Positions 12,061 to 23,844 of a DNA stretch of 64,000 nt are shown here, in pieces. Both the position numbers and the translations under genes were made by a program. Source of the stretch: Symsagittifera roscoffensis (lineage: Eukaryota; Xenacoelomorpha; Acoela; Convolutidae); contig NC_087062.1 of NCBI RefSeq assembly GCF_963678635.1, positions 74,263,849 through 74,327,848 on the forward strand. Direction: 5' to 3'. A model generated the notes under the pieces. It searched no databases. It saw only the letters and a program-made list of their open reading frames with translations, and had not been told where the DNA came from. How positions within the stretch are numbered: position 1 is the stretch's first letter; the number at the start of each line of letters is the position of its first letter.

Positions 12061-12389
12061 TCCACTGTCACAACTCCACTGCAAATCTCAGCTTTTTTTC
12101 CTTATTCGTTTGAACGAACAGTTCAATCTGGGCCCATAACATATTTTTAAGACTATGGTTGGAACATTTTGTGCTCCTTGCACAGTAACCGGCTATTCTT
12201 GTTAGCATTTTGGTGTTGTTTTCATATGTTGGTTTTTTTTTCGAATACACATAAATCCTATTTTTTTTTACTCAATTAGATCCTTGTCAATTAAAAGTTG
12301 TCTGTTTTTCAGAAAAAAATGTTGTCGACATTTTGTTTCCAATTAGGTCGACTAGAAATTGATTTTCTGAGATCCCCTAGTTCCTCCAT
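12061..12389. other. No feature seen
   Basis: AT-rich, with poly-T runs. The short open frames here have no recognisable domain. Confidence 0.4.
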
Positions 12390-12500
12390 TTTTTGTTAAA
12401 GAGGCCAAAACTGCCGTTTCTAGAACGTTTTGACCAGAATTTGTTTTTTTTTGCGCACGCTCCTCAAGTTTGCGTGCGCTCCTCAAGTTTAGATTAATCG
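12390..12500 (-). mobile_element. Relic of the GC-box MITE family
   Basis: The series GGCCAAAACTGCCGTTTCT, AACGTTTTGACC, poly-T, GCGCACGCTCCTCAAG parallels the inside of the elements at 49150-49240 and, in reverse, 51640-51760. An 18-bp piece around GCGTGCGCTCCTCAAGTTT is duplicated. No terminal repeats or target duplication remain visible. Confidence 0.5.
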
Positions 12501-13180
12501 TGTTAAGAAAAATTTCAGTGTTAGACAAGCAATGACATTTCACCTCTTTTTTTTTAAAGTTCAGTGGATCCAAAAACTGCTGGTTTGGCAATTTTTTCGA
12601 CTACTTTATACGCGCTGTGAAGATTTTATTTATGAGACTGAAAGCGTAATTTCATTACTTATGCGCTGTAATTTATCCCGCTCTACACAACCGTTCCAAA
12701 CTAAAATGAGGCAAGCTAATCGGTTGTAAGCATTTCGTACAATTCAAAATTTAACATTTGTTGTAGTGTCAAGCCAAGTGATTTTTCAAAATTTTCTTTT
12801 TCAAAAAGCCGATACCAATTAAGGGGCAGTCAGAAAAAATAGTGCTTTGCCCTGCTATACTAGTGGTTTCTTTTTTTCCTCTACAGCAACTTTTTTTCCG
12901 CCGTATCGCAACCTAAGGCTCGATGTAGCGTGAACTCAATTCTCATAAGCTACGTATATTTTAATTTTTTTCGATCAAGCCTATATCATTTTTAAGAATC
13001 TATCTATTATCTTTTATCTATTATATATTAAAATGCGGGCTTCATTACCTCGCCATGTTTAAGCTTTTTCAACATATTGTTAAGTTTACCGAAAGAATTT
13101 TTGCACGTTTAAGCTATACCGTTTATTGCAATGCTTATAAAAATTTTCCAATTTTCCAGTTTGAATTTAATGTTTTTCCT
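12501..13180. other. No gene seen
   Basis: AT-rich DNA with poly-T tracts. No frame has a recognisable product, and I see no repeat structure. Confidence 0.4.
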
Positions 13181-14370
13181 GACAAAGTTGAAATTAGCAA
13201 CCTAAAAGTGGGATGCTGTCAGGGTGATTCGATGGGTTGCAAATATGAATACCCAAATCCTTTTATTTTACGAGGTACAAAGAATCTTGTGATTTTTTTT
13301 CGGAAATCTTCATAAAACTTAGATTTAAAAAATTCTATATAATTGATATTTTCAATTATGTAACTGAGCGCTGTCAGGGTACTCTATGAGGTTATGGGGT
13401 TGCAAATCTTGCCTCAAAATTTGAGTGCTTAAATCCTTTAAGCTGGCGAGATATGAATTTCTTATGATTTTTTAAACAATTTTCAAAGAACATAATTAAA
13501 AACTTGAATTAATATTAAAAATCTCACTTTTAATGTGTGAGTTGTTGTGAGGGTACTCTCAGGGGTTCCCAAATCTGCCTCAAAATATAACTGCTGAAAT
13601 CTATTCAAATTCTGAGTTTTTAAGATTTTTTCGAAAAGGCTTCAGATAAATTCTTATTTTTATGGTGTGAGATGCTTTCCGGGTACTCTCAGGTGTTGCG
13701 AAGCTTGCATCCAATTATGATTGCTCAAGTCTCTTTTTGTTCCGAGATATGACATTATTATTTTCTTTCCAAAATTTTCAATCAGTTTACTTATAAAAAA
13801 TTTCACAGTAATTGAAACTGCCAATTATCTAGTCAGGTGCTTCAGGGGTTGCAAGTCTTGCCTCCAAGGCTAACTGCTTAAATGCTTTTGCTTTCCGAGA
13901 TATGACCTTTTTTCAAGTTTTTCAAAAAGTTTGAAATTTTTAATCTTATAACAGGCTGTTCTCTTGGTTCTCTCAGATGTTCACATCTTGCGCTCACGTT
14001 TGATTACTCAAATCTTAGTTTCTGAGACATATCGTTTTTTATGCTATTTCTATTTTTCTTTGAAAAAATTAGATCTAAAATAATTTCCAAGTTTCAAGTA
14101 CTCAAAACTATGGCGGGGTGTTCTCAGGGTACTCTCAAGTTGTTTGTCTGGGCTCCAATTATAACTGCTCAAGGCCTTTTCCTTTCTTAGATATGACATT
14201 TTTCATCTTTTTTAAAAACTTTCAGACTTATTAAATTTCAAATTAATAATTTTCAAAATTTGAAATTGTGGACCCTGTGGTAGGGTGATGTTGGGTTGGT
14301 ACCAAGAAATAAATATGTGGCCCCTAAGTCTTATTTTATTGCTCAAATTTTTTTCATTAAGCTTAGATTT
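13180..14370 (+). repeat. Degenerate satellite array (about 120-175 bp units)
   Basis: A block of the form GGGTACTCTCAGGGGTTGC, then AATCTTGCCTC, ACTGCTCAAATC, GAGATATGAC and a T-rich stretch recurs about eight times. Anchor positions are about 13220, 13376, 13551, 13681, 13846, 13968, 14128 and 14283. Units are strongly diverged, so the array is old. Two more units lie inside the Polinton at 21560-21860. Confidence 0.8.
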
Positions 14371-14668
14371 ACATTCAAAAAAAAGTCTCATATTTCGCTT
14401 CTATGAAAATTATGTTGAAGTTTCTAAAGAACGCAATTAAAGTTAGTGGCAAAAGGCTGTCTTGGGATAATGCAGTATTTTTTAACCGCGCTCTAGCGAC
14501 ACACTTGATGTCTAAGCATAACACAGTAGTTTTCAACGGCGCTCTTCCAAGTCAGGTTCGAACCATAATAGATTTCTGGAAACTAGTACTTCTGTTTAAA
14601 ATATCTGCGTAGTCTTATTTTTTCCTCAAGCCACTAAATGAATGGTTTGGTATAAACTTTCGGTTTGC
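14371..14668. other. No gene seen
   Basis: A 69-codon plus-strand frame at 14403-14612 has no recognisable motif. A GGTTCGAACC palindrome at about 14558 resembles a Pol III B box, but I could not fold a tRNA around it. Confidence 0.35.
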
Positions 14669-16640
14669 ATGTATACTTTTTATATGGCCCAGCGGCACAA
14701 ACAGTTAACAAATATGTGATGCTGTAAGACTAATTGTTGTGATAACGTTTTTAAATAGTTTCAGAGAGGAGACATTAGATCGAAACTACTGACACGACCA
14801 ACGGAGTTAAATCCAAACTTTTTGCGCCTTAAAATCAATTAATGCTATTCCACTGCGCAATTTTTAAAATCAGATGATATTCTCGTAACATCTTCAAAGC
14901 AAACTTGTGTCGCGAGACCAAAAATGTCATCAATAGTTGAACCAAGCCACAGCCTAAATGACTATAGATTCAACCATTGACAAAGTAATAGAGAAACTTA
15001 TTACAAAGCTATTGAGAAAATCGAAACATCCTTGCCTGTAATTTTCAAATCCTTAATGAACCAAGTATTTGAGGAGAAAATTAAAGAGGAATTATAAAAA
15101 AGGACCATGGAAACTATTGAGATAGCGAAAAGTAAATGTAATTTGAGAATTGTGTCAGAAGTAAAAATTATTCGAAGGCATAATTAGGCTGTACAATGTG
15201 CAGATTATAGGAATCAATGAACAAACGAGTACAAGCAAAAATGGACCAAGGACTTGTGAACACTATAAGCAAAGCATCGAAAAAGCCTTGCATGTCGCTA
15301 AACAAATAGATGCGCTGGTTGAAAATTTGGTCATTTCCGAACGATGTGTTACAAGTACTTGTAAAAACCTTTGAGTCACATCTTGATTTTCTTTTCCTAT
15401 GCAAATCATGATTACAGAGTCTGACTATAATATTAGTAACAAAAGAGCAAGAACTGGAGGAGGAAGGAAAATACTAATGAAAAAATTATATAATTTGAAG
15501 CAAATATTGAAAAAAATAACATTTCTCGTTTTAATTAGTCAGCAGTTTGTTTTGATTAAACTGTTCTACGGCCCTTTAAAAGTTCACAACATTCGTTTGT
15601 GGAACAGATTGATTTTTTTGTTGAAAATGTATCTGCTAAAAATTATCATCACAAAATATGCGGTGAATTTAATTTTGATCTCTATGAAACAAACAGCCTC
15701 TCCTCAAAGTACATTATAAAAATCAATGGCTTCGTTCAAAACCATAAATAACTAACAAGAATAGGAAAAGTGAATAACTATGAATCATAATAATAACACG
15801 AATAACTCAAAGTAATAAAGAAACTTATTACAAAGCTATTGAGAAAATCGAAACATCCTTGCCTGTAATTTTCAAATCTTTAATGAACCAAGTATTTCAG
15901 AAGAAAAATTAGAGAGGAATTATAAAAAAGGACCATGGAAACTATTGATATGGCGAAAAGTAAATGTAATTTGAGAATTGTCTCAGCAGTAAAACTTATT
16001 CAAAGGTATAATTAGGCTGTACAATGTGCAGATTATAAGAATCAATGACCAAATGAGTACAAGCGACAATGAACCAATGATTTTTGGAGACTATAAGCAA
16101 AACGTCGAAAAGTCTTGGATGTCGCTAAACAAATAGATGCGCTGGTTGAAAAATTGGTTATTCCCGAACGACGTAAAAAAGTACTTCTAAAAACCCTTGA
16201 GTCACCTCTTAATTTTATTAGCCTATGCAAAGCATGATTACATGAATAGACTATACTACTATTAACAAAGTGCAATTAATGGAGGAGGGAGAAAAATAAT
16301 ATTTAAAAAATTAATTTGAAGCAAACATTGAAAAAAAAATAACATTTCTCGTTATAATTAGTTAGGAAATTGTTTTAAAAAAACAATTTTGCACCCCTTT
16401 AAGAGCTGACAACATTTCGTTTGTGGAACAATTCGATTTTTTTTGAAAATGTATCTGCTAAAAATTATCATAGCAAAATATGCGGTGATTTTAATTTTGA
16501 TATCTATAAAACAAACAGCCTATCCTCAAATTACGATAAAAAACAATGGCCTCGATCAAAAGAATGATCAATCAACTAGAATAAGAAATTTGATATTTTT
16601 CTGCACCTTAGGTTGTGGAAGCTATTTGAAAAACGAAAAT
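14669..16640 (+). repeat. Left flank of Polinton copy 2, with internal duplication
   Basis: Homologous to 1-1123. It contains an imperfect tandem duplication with an offset of about 827 bp: 14982-15780 against 15809-16575, both starting AAAGTAATA.AGAAACTTA. The plus strand holds remnants of coding sequence in several frames (AIEKIETSLPVIFKSLMNQ, then AKQIDALVEKLVIPERR) broken by many stops. I do not recognise the original protein. Confidence 0.75.
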
Positions 16641-16897
16641 AGTAGAAGAGCGAGGAGAGGTGGGGTGGGATGCCGGCGGTCCCTATGTTTTAAGATAGGT
16701 AATAGATTTCCATGACAGCTGGCTATGTATTGAGTTAGGAAATATATTTCTCAAATATTAAGATAAGTTATAGATTTTACCATATATTAAGATACGAGGT
16801 TTAAGATGGTAAGATGGTAGGTTTCCAAAATTTTAGGCGGCCAAAATTTTTGGTGTTCGAATTTGCCGATACATGGGTTTCTTAGGTACCTTCTACG
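16641..16897 (+). repeat. Polinton left terminal inverted repeat
   Basis: The reverse complement of 30125-30379 aligns along its full length, from AGTAGAAGAGCGAGGAGAGG to GTTTCTTAGGTACCTTCTACG. It contains degenerate sub-repeats of about 29 bp on TTAAGATAGG. The inverted match may extend 3 bp further out (AAT/ATT). Confidence 0.9.
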
Positions 16898-16936
16898 AGT
16901 TAGATGTTTCGATAATTGTTTTAATTGATTGAAACT

Positions 16937-17141
16937 ATGAGGAAACTATTTAAAGCTATGCTGAAACCTAACAAAAACTCAGGTTTTTTTGAAAAACAAG
17001 TAAATTTAAAAGATGAAGTACATAAATCACTGCTTCGTATAATCATTTCACCGCAAGTTTACAGTTATTTAATCAAAACCGCATTGAATGCAGCTACACT
17101 GTCAATTATTTACAAGTTCAAAGATTTTAGGAGCATCCCGT
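16937..17141 (+). CDS. Possible small Polinton ORF, unknown
   Basis: A plus-strand frame starting MRKLFKAMLKPNKNSGFF and reading LKDEVHKSLLRIIISPQVY is preserved with few changes in copy 1 (about 1420-1620). It lies between the terminal repeat and the convergent 3' end of the polymerase. It matches no family I know. Its conservation may only reflect the young age of the duplication, so coding status is doubtful. Confidence 0.25.
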
Positions 17142-20100
17142 CATTTTGGGTAAAAATAACTCAGCACTTTCTTTGTCTGCTCGTATGTAGCAAACCCATG
17201 ATTAATGGTTCTAAGTCCTCTGTTTGTTTAAGTCAAGTTGGTTGCTCCGTCGATTACTTTCCTGTATTTTGCCATAAGTCCATCGCCGGATTCCTCTAGA
17301 ACTCTTTTATTCAACCATTTGCTTCTAAATTTCATCTTTTTTGATTTGTTGTCATAGGAACAATAAGTCTTGCTACATAAAAAAAGCATCGTACACCCAA
17401 ACTCTTCTTTAAACAGTCCAGGTACAACATGTTCATGGAAAAAGTTTGTTTTTGAATCTGCTCTAAAAGAATCTCTGCACTCATTTTCTTTCAATTTTCC
17501 CAGTCGCTCTTTTTCTCCAGACGAAATGAATCATATAAATTTTCCTCAGCAAGGGCTAAGTACAACAATCCATGTCCATTTCAAACTCCTCAAATTTATA
17601 AACATCACAAAACTTGTCAAATTTATTTCAGTAAAGCTCAAGCAATCTCAGCTTTGCATACTGCAGAACGAAAATTCGACAATAATGGCTTCTATGTGCT
17701 CAATTGTTGACTCTAGTAGCTCAATCTTGTACAAATGTTTCTGAACAGAGTTCAGTCGTTTAAGGAGTGGTTCATTAAATGCTTTGTTCGTTTTCTCATT
17801 TGAACACTTTGTGATCGTATATCTCCATCTATTTACTATCTAGTAACTGTAGAATGAATTACCTAAAAGTTTCATAGCTTCTGTAACAACTCCGGAGAAA
17901 GCGTTCTCATTTCCTTCCCTTCTAGCATTAACAACTGACTGAACAAGATTCTTGAATCTTTTTTGAGGGAAATACTCTACAAAGCCGTAAACTTTTATAC
18001 ACTGTAAACCAAGTTCCATATAGAAATTGAAGAGAAGGGTAATGATAGAACCAATTTCTAGTTTGACGCTAGACATCAGCATTCGCTGGCAATGCTTATG
18101 AAGATCATTTTCAATGGCATAACTTTGCCTTGGATTTTTGAAGATTGGAAAAAATACTAGCTAAATTTGCTTTCACTTCGTCTGGAACAGCTAAGTCACA
18201 CTGAATATAACCATAAAGGGATCCATCTTTTAATTTTTTCAGTAAAGATTAAGTGGAGAAAAGTCTTTCGTAGGGGAACTTTGTATCGGATATGATTTTT
18301 AATCTTTTCGTTCGTTCTTAAGTTTTGCCAGCACTCATATTCCCACCTCCTTCCGTATCCTTTTTTGCGAATTTACTCCCGTCTTAAGTAATCAATCTCG
18401 CACATTTTGTTTCCTGGCTCAATATCCTCACCGCACAATGAGGGACGAGACCTCGGGTAGGGACAGAAGTGGTAATAGCATCCCATAGCTTCAAACACTT
18501 TTTTGCAGTGATCGCAATCTGAATCTACATTGAAACAGTCAATTTTCTTTTGATTTCCAGGTGCTTTCAATTTTGCAACCTTGTCTTGTTTCTTGGTAAA
18601 AAGATATGACCAGACTCTGAAAATTGCGAGATCGGTTATTTCCAGCCTTGAGTTTTCGCTTATCGGAACCAAATTCCGATCTTGTATACAATCCTGCTGG
18701 AATATCTTGACATATTGAGTAGGGGTAAGCTGGCCAGCTTCAATTCCAACGATTGATTGGCAGATATTTGATGAATCCCTGATAAACGTTTTGTCCACAG
18801 CAGCTTTCCGCGTAAACACGATTAACAGTCCACCTGTCTTATTCTCTCTAATTTTCACGCACAAATCTGTATCACTTTCGCAAAATGGGTAGACTTTTTC
18901 ATTGGTTGATTTGTGCAAACAAATATTTGCAGATTTGAAAGAGTACATCCAAGTTTTAACATATCAATTTCTTTTTGATGATAAAACCGAACTGTTTTTT
19001 GCATTGCTTCAAGGGTTGGAACATTATCTTTGCTGTTGTACCTCTGCAAAAAACTTTGGAATGTATCCATTTCATTTTTCTGCCACATCTTCTTTAAATG
19101 TTTGTAATTATCCCATCCAGATGCTGGTAGTGTCTTGATTTGAAGTTTCTTCAGTGCTTGTTGCTCAACAAGTCCGCTTGATCTCAATTTCTGACAATCT
19201 TAAATGTTTTTATCAACAGGGTTGTCGTTTGTCAGTTTACTGAAAAAGGCTTCCTGTGGAGGTAACTTTCAATCTCGATCTTGTCGGAACTGTCAAACCA
19301 CTCATAAGGGAAAAACCCTTTTGTCTCACTTGCTTTGAAGGCTTTAAGAAAGAAGTCTAAAGGTATTGCTCCACCCAAAAACTGCATGATGTCGAAAAAC
19401 TGTATGTCTCCAAACTTGAAAAATATGAAATTGTTAGCCTTTTTCATATCCATATGTTCAGCTACTTTATCATTAACTAAGAAGGGAATCAGGTAGCTCA
19501 TGACCAATTTCAGGTCATATCTTCCACTGTTAAACCCACAGTTAATGTGTTAATGTACCTCTCCAGATATTGTTTCATATCAATCAGCTGATTTTTTCTG
19601 CATTCTCAAAACTGGTAGCCATATCCGTTTCCTCTATGTCCTCTATACATTCGTCTTCAAATTCAAAGATTTCTTTTGGATAACTTCGACATCTTTCATT
19701 CAACCTTGGAAATGTTTCGACATCGGCTCATTTGCTACTCTTTCAACATCTCGAAATTTAGTTCTCAATCCGAGTTTACTTTTCTCCGCCAAAAACTTAA
19801 AATTGATTACCAAATGGATAATAAGTTTTTGCGGATCCTTGCTATAAAGAAAATTGGTTCATTGATCAGGTTCGACGATTTCGATACAGAAACTGAAACG
19901 TGTTTTCCAATCTCGGTTATTGTTTGGGTAGCGTTCAGTTCGTCTGTTGGAACACATATCAACTCGAAATTGAAAATGGCTATGTTGTTGAATAGTGGGT
20001 TATCTTTCAAACTGGGATATTGAAACCTTCCAAATTTTCAAATAGCGTTTTTCGAAGTGTTTATACATTCATTAGATAAATTTTTTGTATTCAATTTTTA

Positions 20101-21351
20101 CAAGTCATAAGATTTCTGTTGAAATTGTCTGACCTGTTGAAAACGCCATCACAGCTAGGGCATCAAAAACACTTGAAAAAACTATTTATATGATTTGTAT
20201 GAATGATGTGATTGTTAAGTCGCAATAGTTTAACTGTAGTGTTTAACGGTCCAATACTTCGACGAGCCATTTCTTCCAAGTAGTCTCCCTCCTGTACATC
20301 AAAATCGTATTTAAAGATGTTGCATCCAATCCTTTTTTCAACAAGAGGTGTATTTTCAACGCAAACTCCCCAAAAACTGTTATGATCATGTCCATACTTC
20401 GATAAAAATTCGGTTAAGTATCTAGAGGTAAGAGGAGAATCAAAACCTTTGTGACTATTCATGAAAAACGCTAATGCTGGGAAGAGTCACAATTGATCTT
20501 TGTAAGATTGCTTGTCTTTGTTTGAAAAAAAAACAATTTACAGGAGGATTTCTTAGTAATGGTTTGAGTAAGACGGAGTCCGGACATCCGATCATAATAT
20601 TTTTGAGAAACGCAGCGAAAACTGTAACGTAAAAAATTAACTTGAATCTCCTCTTTGTGTTCTGACGTTCTTGAGTGCATTGCTTCAAAATGTCAAGTTT
20701 TTCGATTTTTCCCTGGATTGTAATCAAATCGGCTTTTGTACACAGTAAATGCGATTTTTCAAACAGAGTATTGTTTTCGTCTGCGTATTAGTATCAATAT
20801 TCTCAGTTTCGAATTTACGAAGAAATCAAAGAGCAATGTTATTTTTTTGCGGCTAAATCGAGCTTGTTGAAGACTTCTGCAAGCTTCTCCTTGAAAATTT
20901 TGGTATTTAACTGACAATTGAAAGTTGAATACCTTATGTCTTCCGTTTTCCGTCTCCGTATCCACCAGGAAGTGTTGACAAGCTCTCAGCTCCGCTTTGA
21001 GATTCTGTCCATCTTCTTCTTCCTCCTCCACGATCTTGGTCAAGTCAGCCACCGTATCACTGGGTTTCCGTTGCTTAGCGCCATGTTCTTTCCTCCGATG
21101 TTAGAGAGAGTAGTAATTCGGAAACCCTTTCTCACAAGAAGAACACACCGTCGTTTGCTTGGAACTTGAAAACGCTTGCTTCTTTGGCACGTGACAATTC
21201 ATTTCTTGCTGATTGTAAGTCAAATAATCACAATTAGGACAAGAAAAATACATTTAGAGCATCGTTTGCCATGTTGTGCTGTATCGGCTCGCCTGGACTC
21301 TTTACCACAGTCCACACATTGCACTTTCTCGTTTTTATTTAGCAACGGCAT
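17141..21351 (-). pseudogene. Polinton protein-primed DNA polymerase B, copy 2
   Basis: About 4.2 kb, equal to roughly 1400 residues, the expected size. The likely start is at 21351 (MPLLNKNEKVQCVDCGKE). The first 100 residues hold three C2H2-like fingers (CVDCGKE...; CPNCDYLTYNQQEMNCH; CSSCEKGF...H). ELRACQHFLVDTETENGRH follows, then HTNHINSFFKCF. The exonuclease part near 20010-19807 retains AIFNFELIC, with Exo I altered from the DFES of copy 1. 19507-19232 has GGAIPLDFFLKAFKASETKG. 18948-18373 has MGCYYHFCPYPRSRP. 18082-17840 ends in MKLLGNSFYSY (motif B). The motif C region near 17555 is damaged: the expected DTDS reads DMD followed by a frameshift into LYLALAEE. The C-terminus ends at about 17141. 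Many frameshifts make it non-functional. Confidence 0.9.
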
Positions 21352-21439
21352 CTCAAAAAATAAGAGAAATGCGATGTGACAAAAATTAAGAAAATTTGTC
21401 CTCGTATCTATCAAAGTGGGAGATTTCAATTGTCCCAAT

Positions 21440-21860
21440 GCTTTTTTCAGAGATTTATTCTTACTTTGAAATTTTTGAGATATGACTTTTTCTGTGATAT
21501 TTCAAAAAGCGTTCGGAAAACTTTTATTTAAATTTTTTCGTCAAAACTTGAAATTTTCAGCCTGGTAGATAGTCCCAGTCAGAATTCTTTCAGGGGTTGC
21601 GAATCTTGCCTCCGAACTTGACTGCTCACATCATAAAGTTTTTGAGATATCACATTTTTTTGAAAGATTTTCAAAAAAAAATAAAAAAAACTTAAAATTG
21701 AAGTTTCACAAACTTTGAAATTCCCAACGCTGTAGTTGGTACTGTAAGAGTACTCTCAGGTGTTGCAAATCTTGGATCTAAATGCACTTGCTCATTTTTT
21801 CTTAGTTTTTGAGATAAGATATTTTTTCATGTCATTTTTAAATGAACTAAGACGTATTAC
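21440..21860 (+). repeat. Satellite units inside the Polinton
   Basis: Two to three units of the same degenerate satellite as 13180-14370, with TTTCAGGGGTTGCGAATCTTG near 21590, then TACTCTCAGGTGTTGCAAAT near 21750 and GAGATAAGAT-like blocks. They sit just upstream of the polymerase start, between it and the minisatellite at 22030. Confidence 0.75.
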
Positions 21861-22029
21861 TGCATTACACGCTAGTTTCATTTTAGTTATGAGAATAGAT
21901 GAGAAGTTCAGGGTAAAACAACCCAATTAATTGAAAAAAAAACATTAAAATAAAAGTTAATTTAGCGCAAAAAATTCGCACACATGTTGAGAAACTTGAT
22001 CAATTTTTGCACCCGTATCAGGAAAAACA

Positions 22030-22360
22030 CTAAAACATTTGCACTTGATCTTGGTTTCTTGCATTTTGTCCAAGTTTCTTGCTTTTTTTGTCAAAGTAAA
22101 AATACATGATCTTGGTTTCCTGCATTTTGTCAAAAAAGTGAAACATTTTTTGTATTTTGTGGAAAAATTTGAAACATTTTCGCACATTGTCAAAAAAAAA
22201 TATACACTTTTTGCATCTTGTCAAAAAGTTTGAAACACTTTTCGCATTTTGTCGAAAAAAAAATGAAACACTTGTCGCATTTGTCAAAAAAAATTGAAAC
22301 ACTTTTTCGCATTTTGTCGAAAAAAACTGAAATAATTCTAGAAAAAAATGAATCATTTAT
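22030..22360 (+). repeat. Minisatellite, about 32-36 bp unit
   Basis: About eight imperfect units of the form TTTCGCATTTTGTCGAAAAA followed by a TGAAACACTT-like stretch, with variable poly-A. It creates long meaningless frames on both strands. It lies in the divergent intergenic space of the Polinton, between the polymerase and the plus-strand genes. Confidence 0.8.
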
Positions 22361-22362
22361 TG

Positions 22363-22803
22363 TTATTTGTTAAAAAAACTAGAATTTTTTCGCAGCGTCT
22401 TGATAGTTTTCGCAGCGTCTTGATTCGAAGAAGTTTTTGCAATTTCCTTTTGTATTTTTGTAAACATTTGAGAGAAAATAGAAGGATTATCAAATGTTTT
22501 TAACTTTTCATTGGTTTGATTTGGTCGTGGTAAGATTTGATCGAAAGATGAGCCAATCAGAAGTATGTGGAACTTATCGAAGTATGTGGAACAGTTATTC
22601 AAAGAACAAGAAGATTTGTGGGTAGAGACACAATAATCAAGGGTTACTAAATATTTTTCATAAAAGTCTTTTAAAAGGGAAATAACTAGTGATTTTTTAA
22701 AACAATCTGAATAAAAGCAGGGAAGAGCTTGACACATAGCAGCAGCCATCCGGAACAAAGATTGTTGCTTATAATTCATAAAAGAGCAGTAACACCGACA
22801 CAA
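22363..22803 (-). CDS. Hypothetical Polinton ORF (146 aa)
   Basis: An uninterrupted minus-strand frame beginning MCRCYCSFMNYKQQSLF and containing CFKKSLVISLLKDFYEKY. It is the longest intact frame in this part of the Polinton and lies upstream of, and codirectional with, the polymerase. No domain is recognised. It could be a chance frame or a remnant accessory gene. Confidence 0.3.
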   Translation of the reverse strand: MCRCYCSFMNYKQQSLFRMAAAMCQALPCFYSDCFKKSLVISLLKDFYEKYLVTLDYCVSTHKSSCSLNNCSTYFDKFHILLIGSSFDQILPRPNQTNEKLKTFDNPSIFSQMFTKIQKEIAKTSSNQDAAKTIKTLRKNSSFFNK

Positions 22804-22960
22804 TTCATATTTGCAAATTTCACAAAAAAATTATATTTACAGTTTTGTTTCCTTTTATGGTTAACTGAATGACTCATATTGTTTACTTCCATTTTCAAAT
22901 TATCTCAAAATCATTTCGTTAACTTCTCCTTATCTGAGCGGTCTGTTCTTCTATTGAAAA

Positions 22961-23521
22961 ATGTACTCAAGACAAGACACTAGTCCCAATTATATTGAAT
23001 TTTCAAAAAATCAAACAAGAAATGGGAGATTTGCTTGGTCCCAAAAATCCTACGAGGGGAAGTTTATTTTGAACCCTGCTTTCACCTATTCAAGAAAAAT
23101 GGGTTGGGAGAACTCGAAAAAAGACAGAAAGTCTATCTTGGTGAAAAAGAAGCAATCACGGCAATTAGAATGCTGTTATTCACGATGCTGAAAACTTTGG
23201 ACTCGTTCCTATATTGGATCTCACTTCTGACAAAGAGTCAACTATGTATCAGGAGCTTGCCAACTGCAACGAAGTGTATGACAGAGCAACTTACAATAAA
23301 AGACAAGTTTGAGTCAAGGTCATGAAGTACAATGCTAGGAAGCCTCCCTACATTCAGATTCGACTCTTCACTGCAAAAAAGAATGAAGCAATGAAAAAAG
23401 TTGCATATATCAATAATACTTCGAGCAAAATCAAAGAAATGTCCCAAATTTTGAAAGTCTTCATGTTTGTTGAGAAATGTAAAATTCAAAAAATTGTGAT
23501 ATTTATGTTTTTTGTCTTGTA
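22961..23521 (+). pseudogene. Polinton plus-strand gene of unknown function
   Basis: Starts MYSRQDTSPNYIEFSKNQ, shifts frame near 23050 into EVYFEPCFHLFKKNGLGE and ELEKRQKVYLGEKEAITA, shifts again into a piece reading ELANCNEVYDRATYNKRQ, then KPPYIQIRLFTAKKNEAM. The continuous sense across three frames indicates a decayed gene of about 185 codons. It is the first plus-strand gene of the Polinton. I do not know its function. Confidence 0.55.
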
Positions 23522-23844
23522 ATTTAAATATTTAACCTCATAATCATTTTTCTGTCAGTATTCGAGTTGAGCATTATGGGTTGGAATATTGGTTTTTCAA
23601 GAAAGTTTTTCTTAAAAATTCACACTAATTTGGGACTTTTTAATTTTGTTCAACAAGACAAGACCCAAAAATATTTCGCTTTCTGTTATATTGCAGAATT
23701 TGAACGTAGACATACAAATATACCTTTTTGAGTGGACCCCGCTAAATGATAGATGAAAAATTTACATAAAATACCGATCCGATGCCAAAAAATAGATCTT
23801 ATAGAATATCGTAGAAAGGGGAAATCACTGGAAAAATAATCAAT

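Noticed and set aside
14540-14580. tRNA gene around GGTTCGAACC
   Set aside because: No A box at the right distance and no acceptor or anticodon stems.
22000-22360. CRISPR-like array at the regular minisatellite
   Set aside because: Units are contiguous and degenerate with no unique spacers, in eukaryotic DNA.
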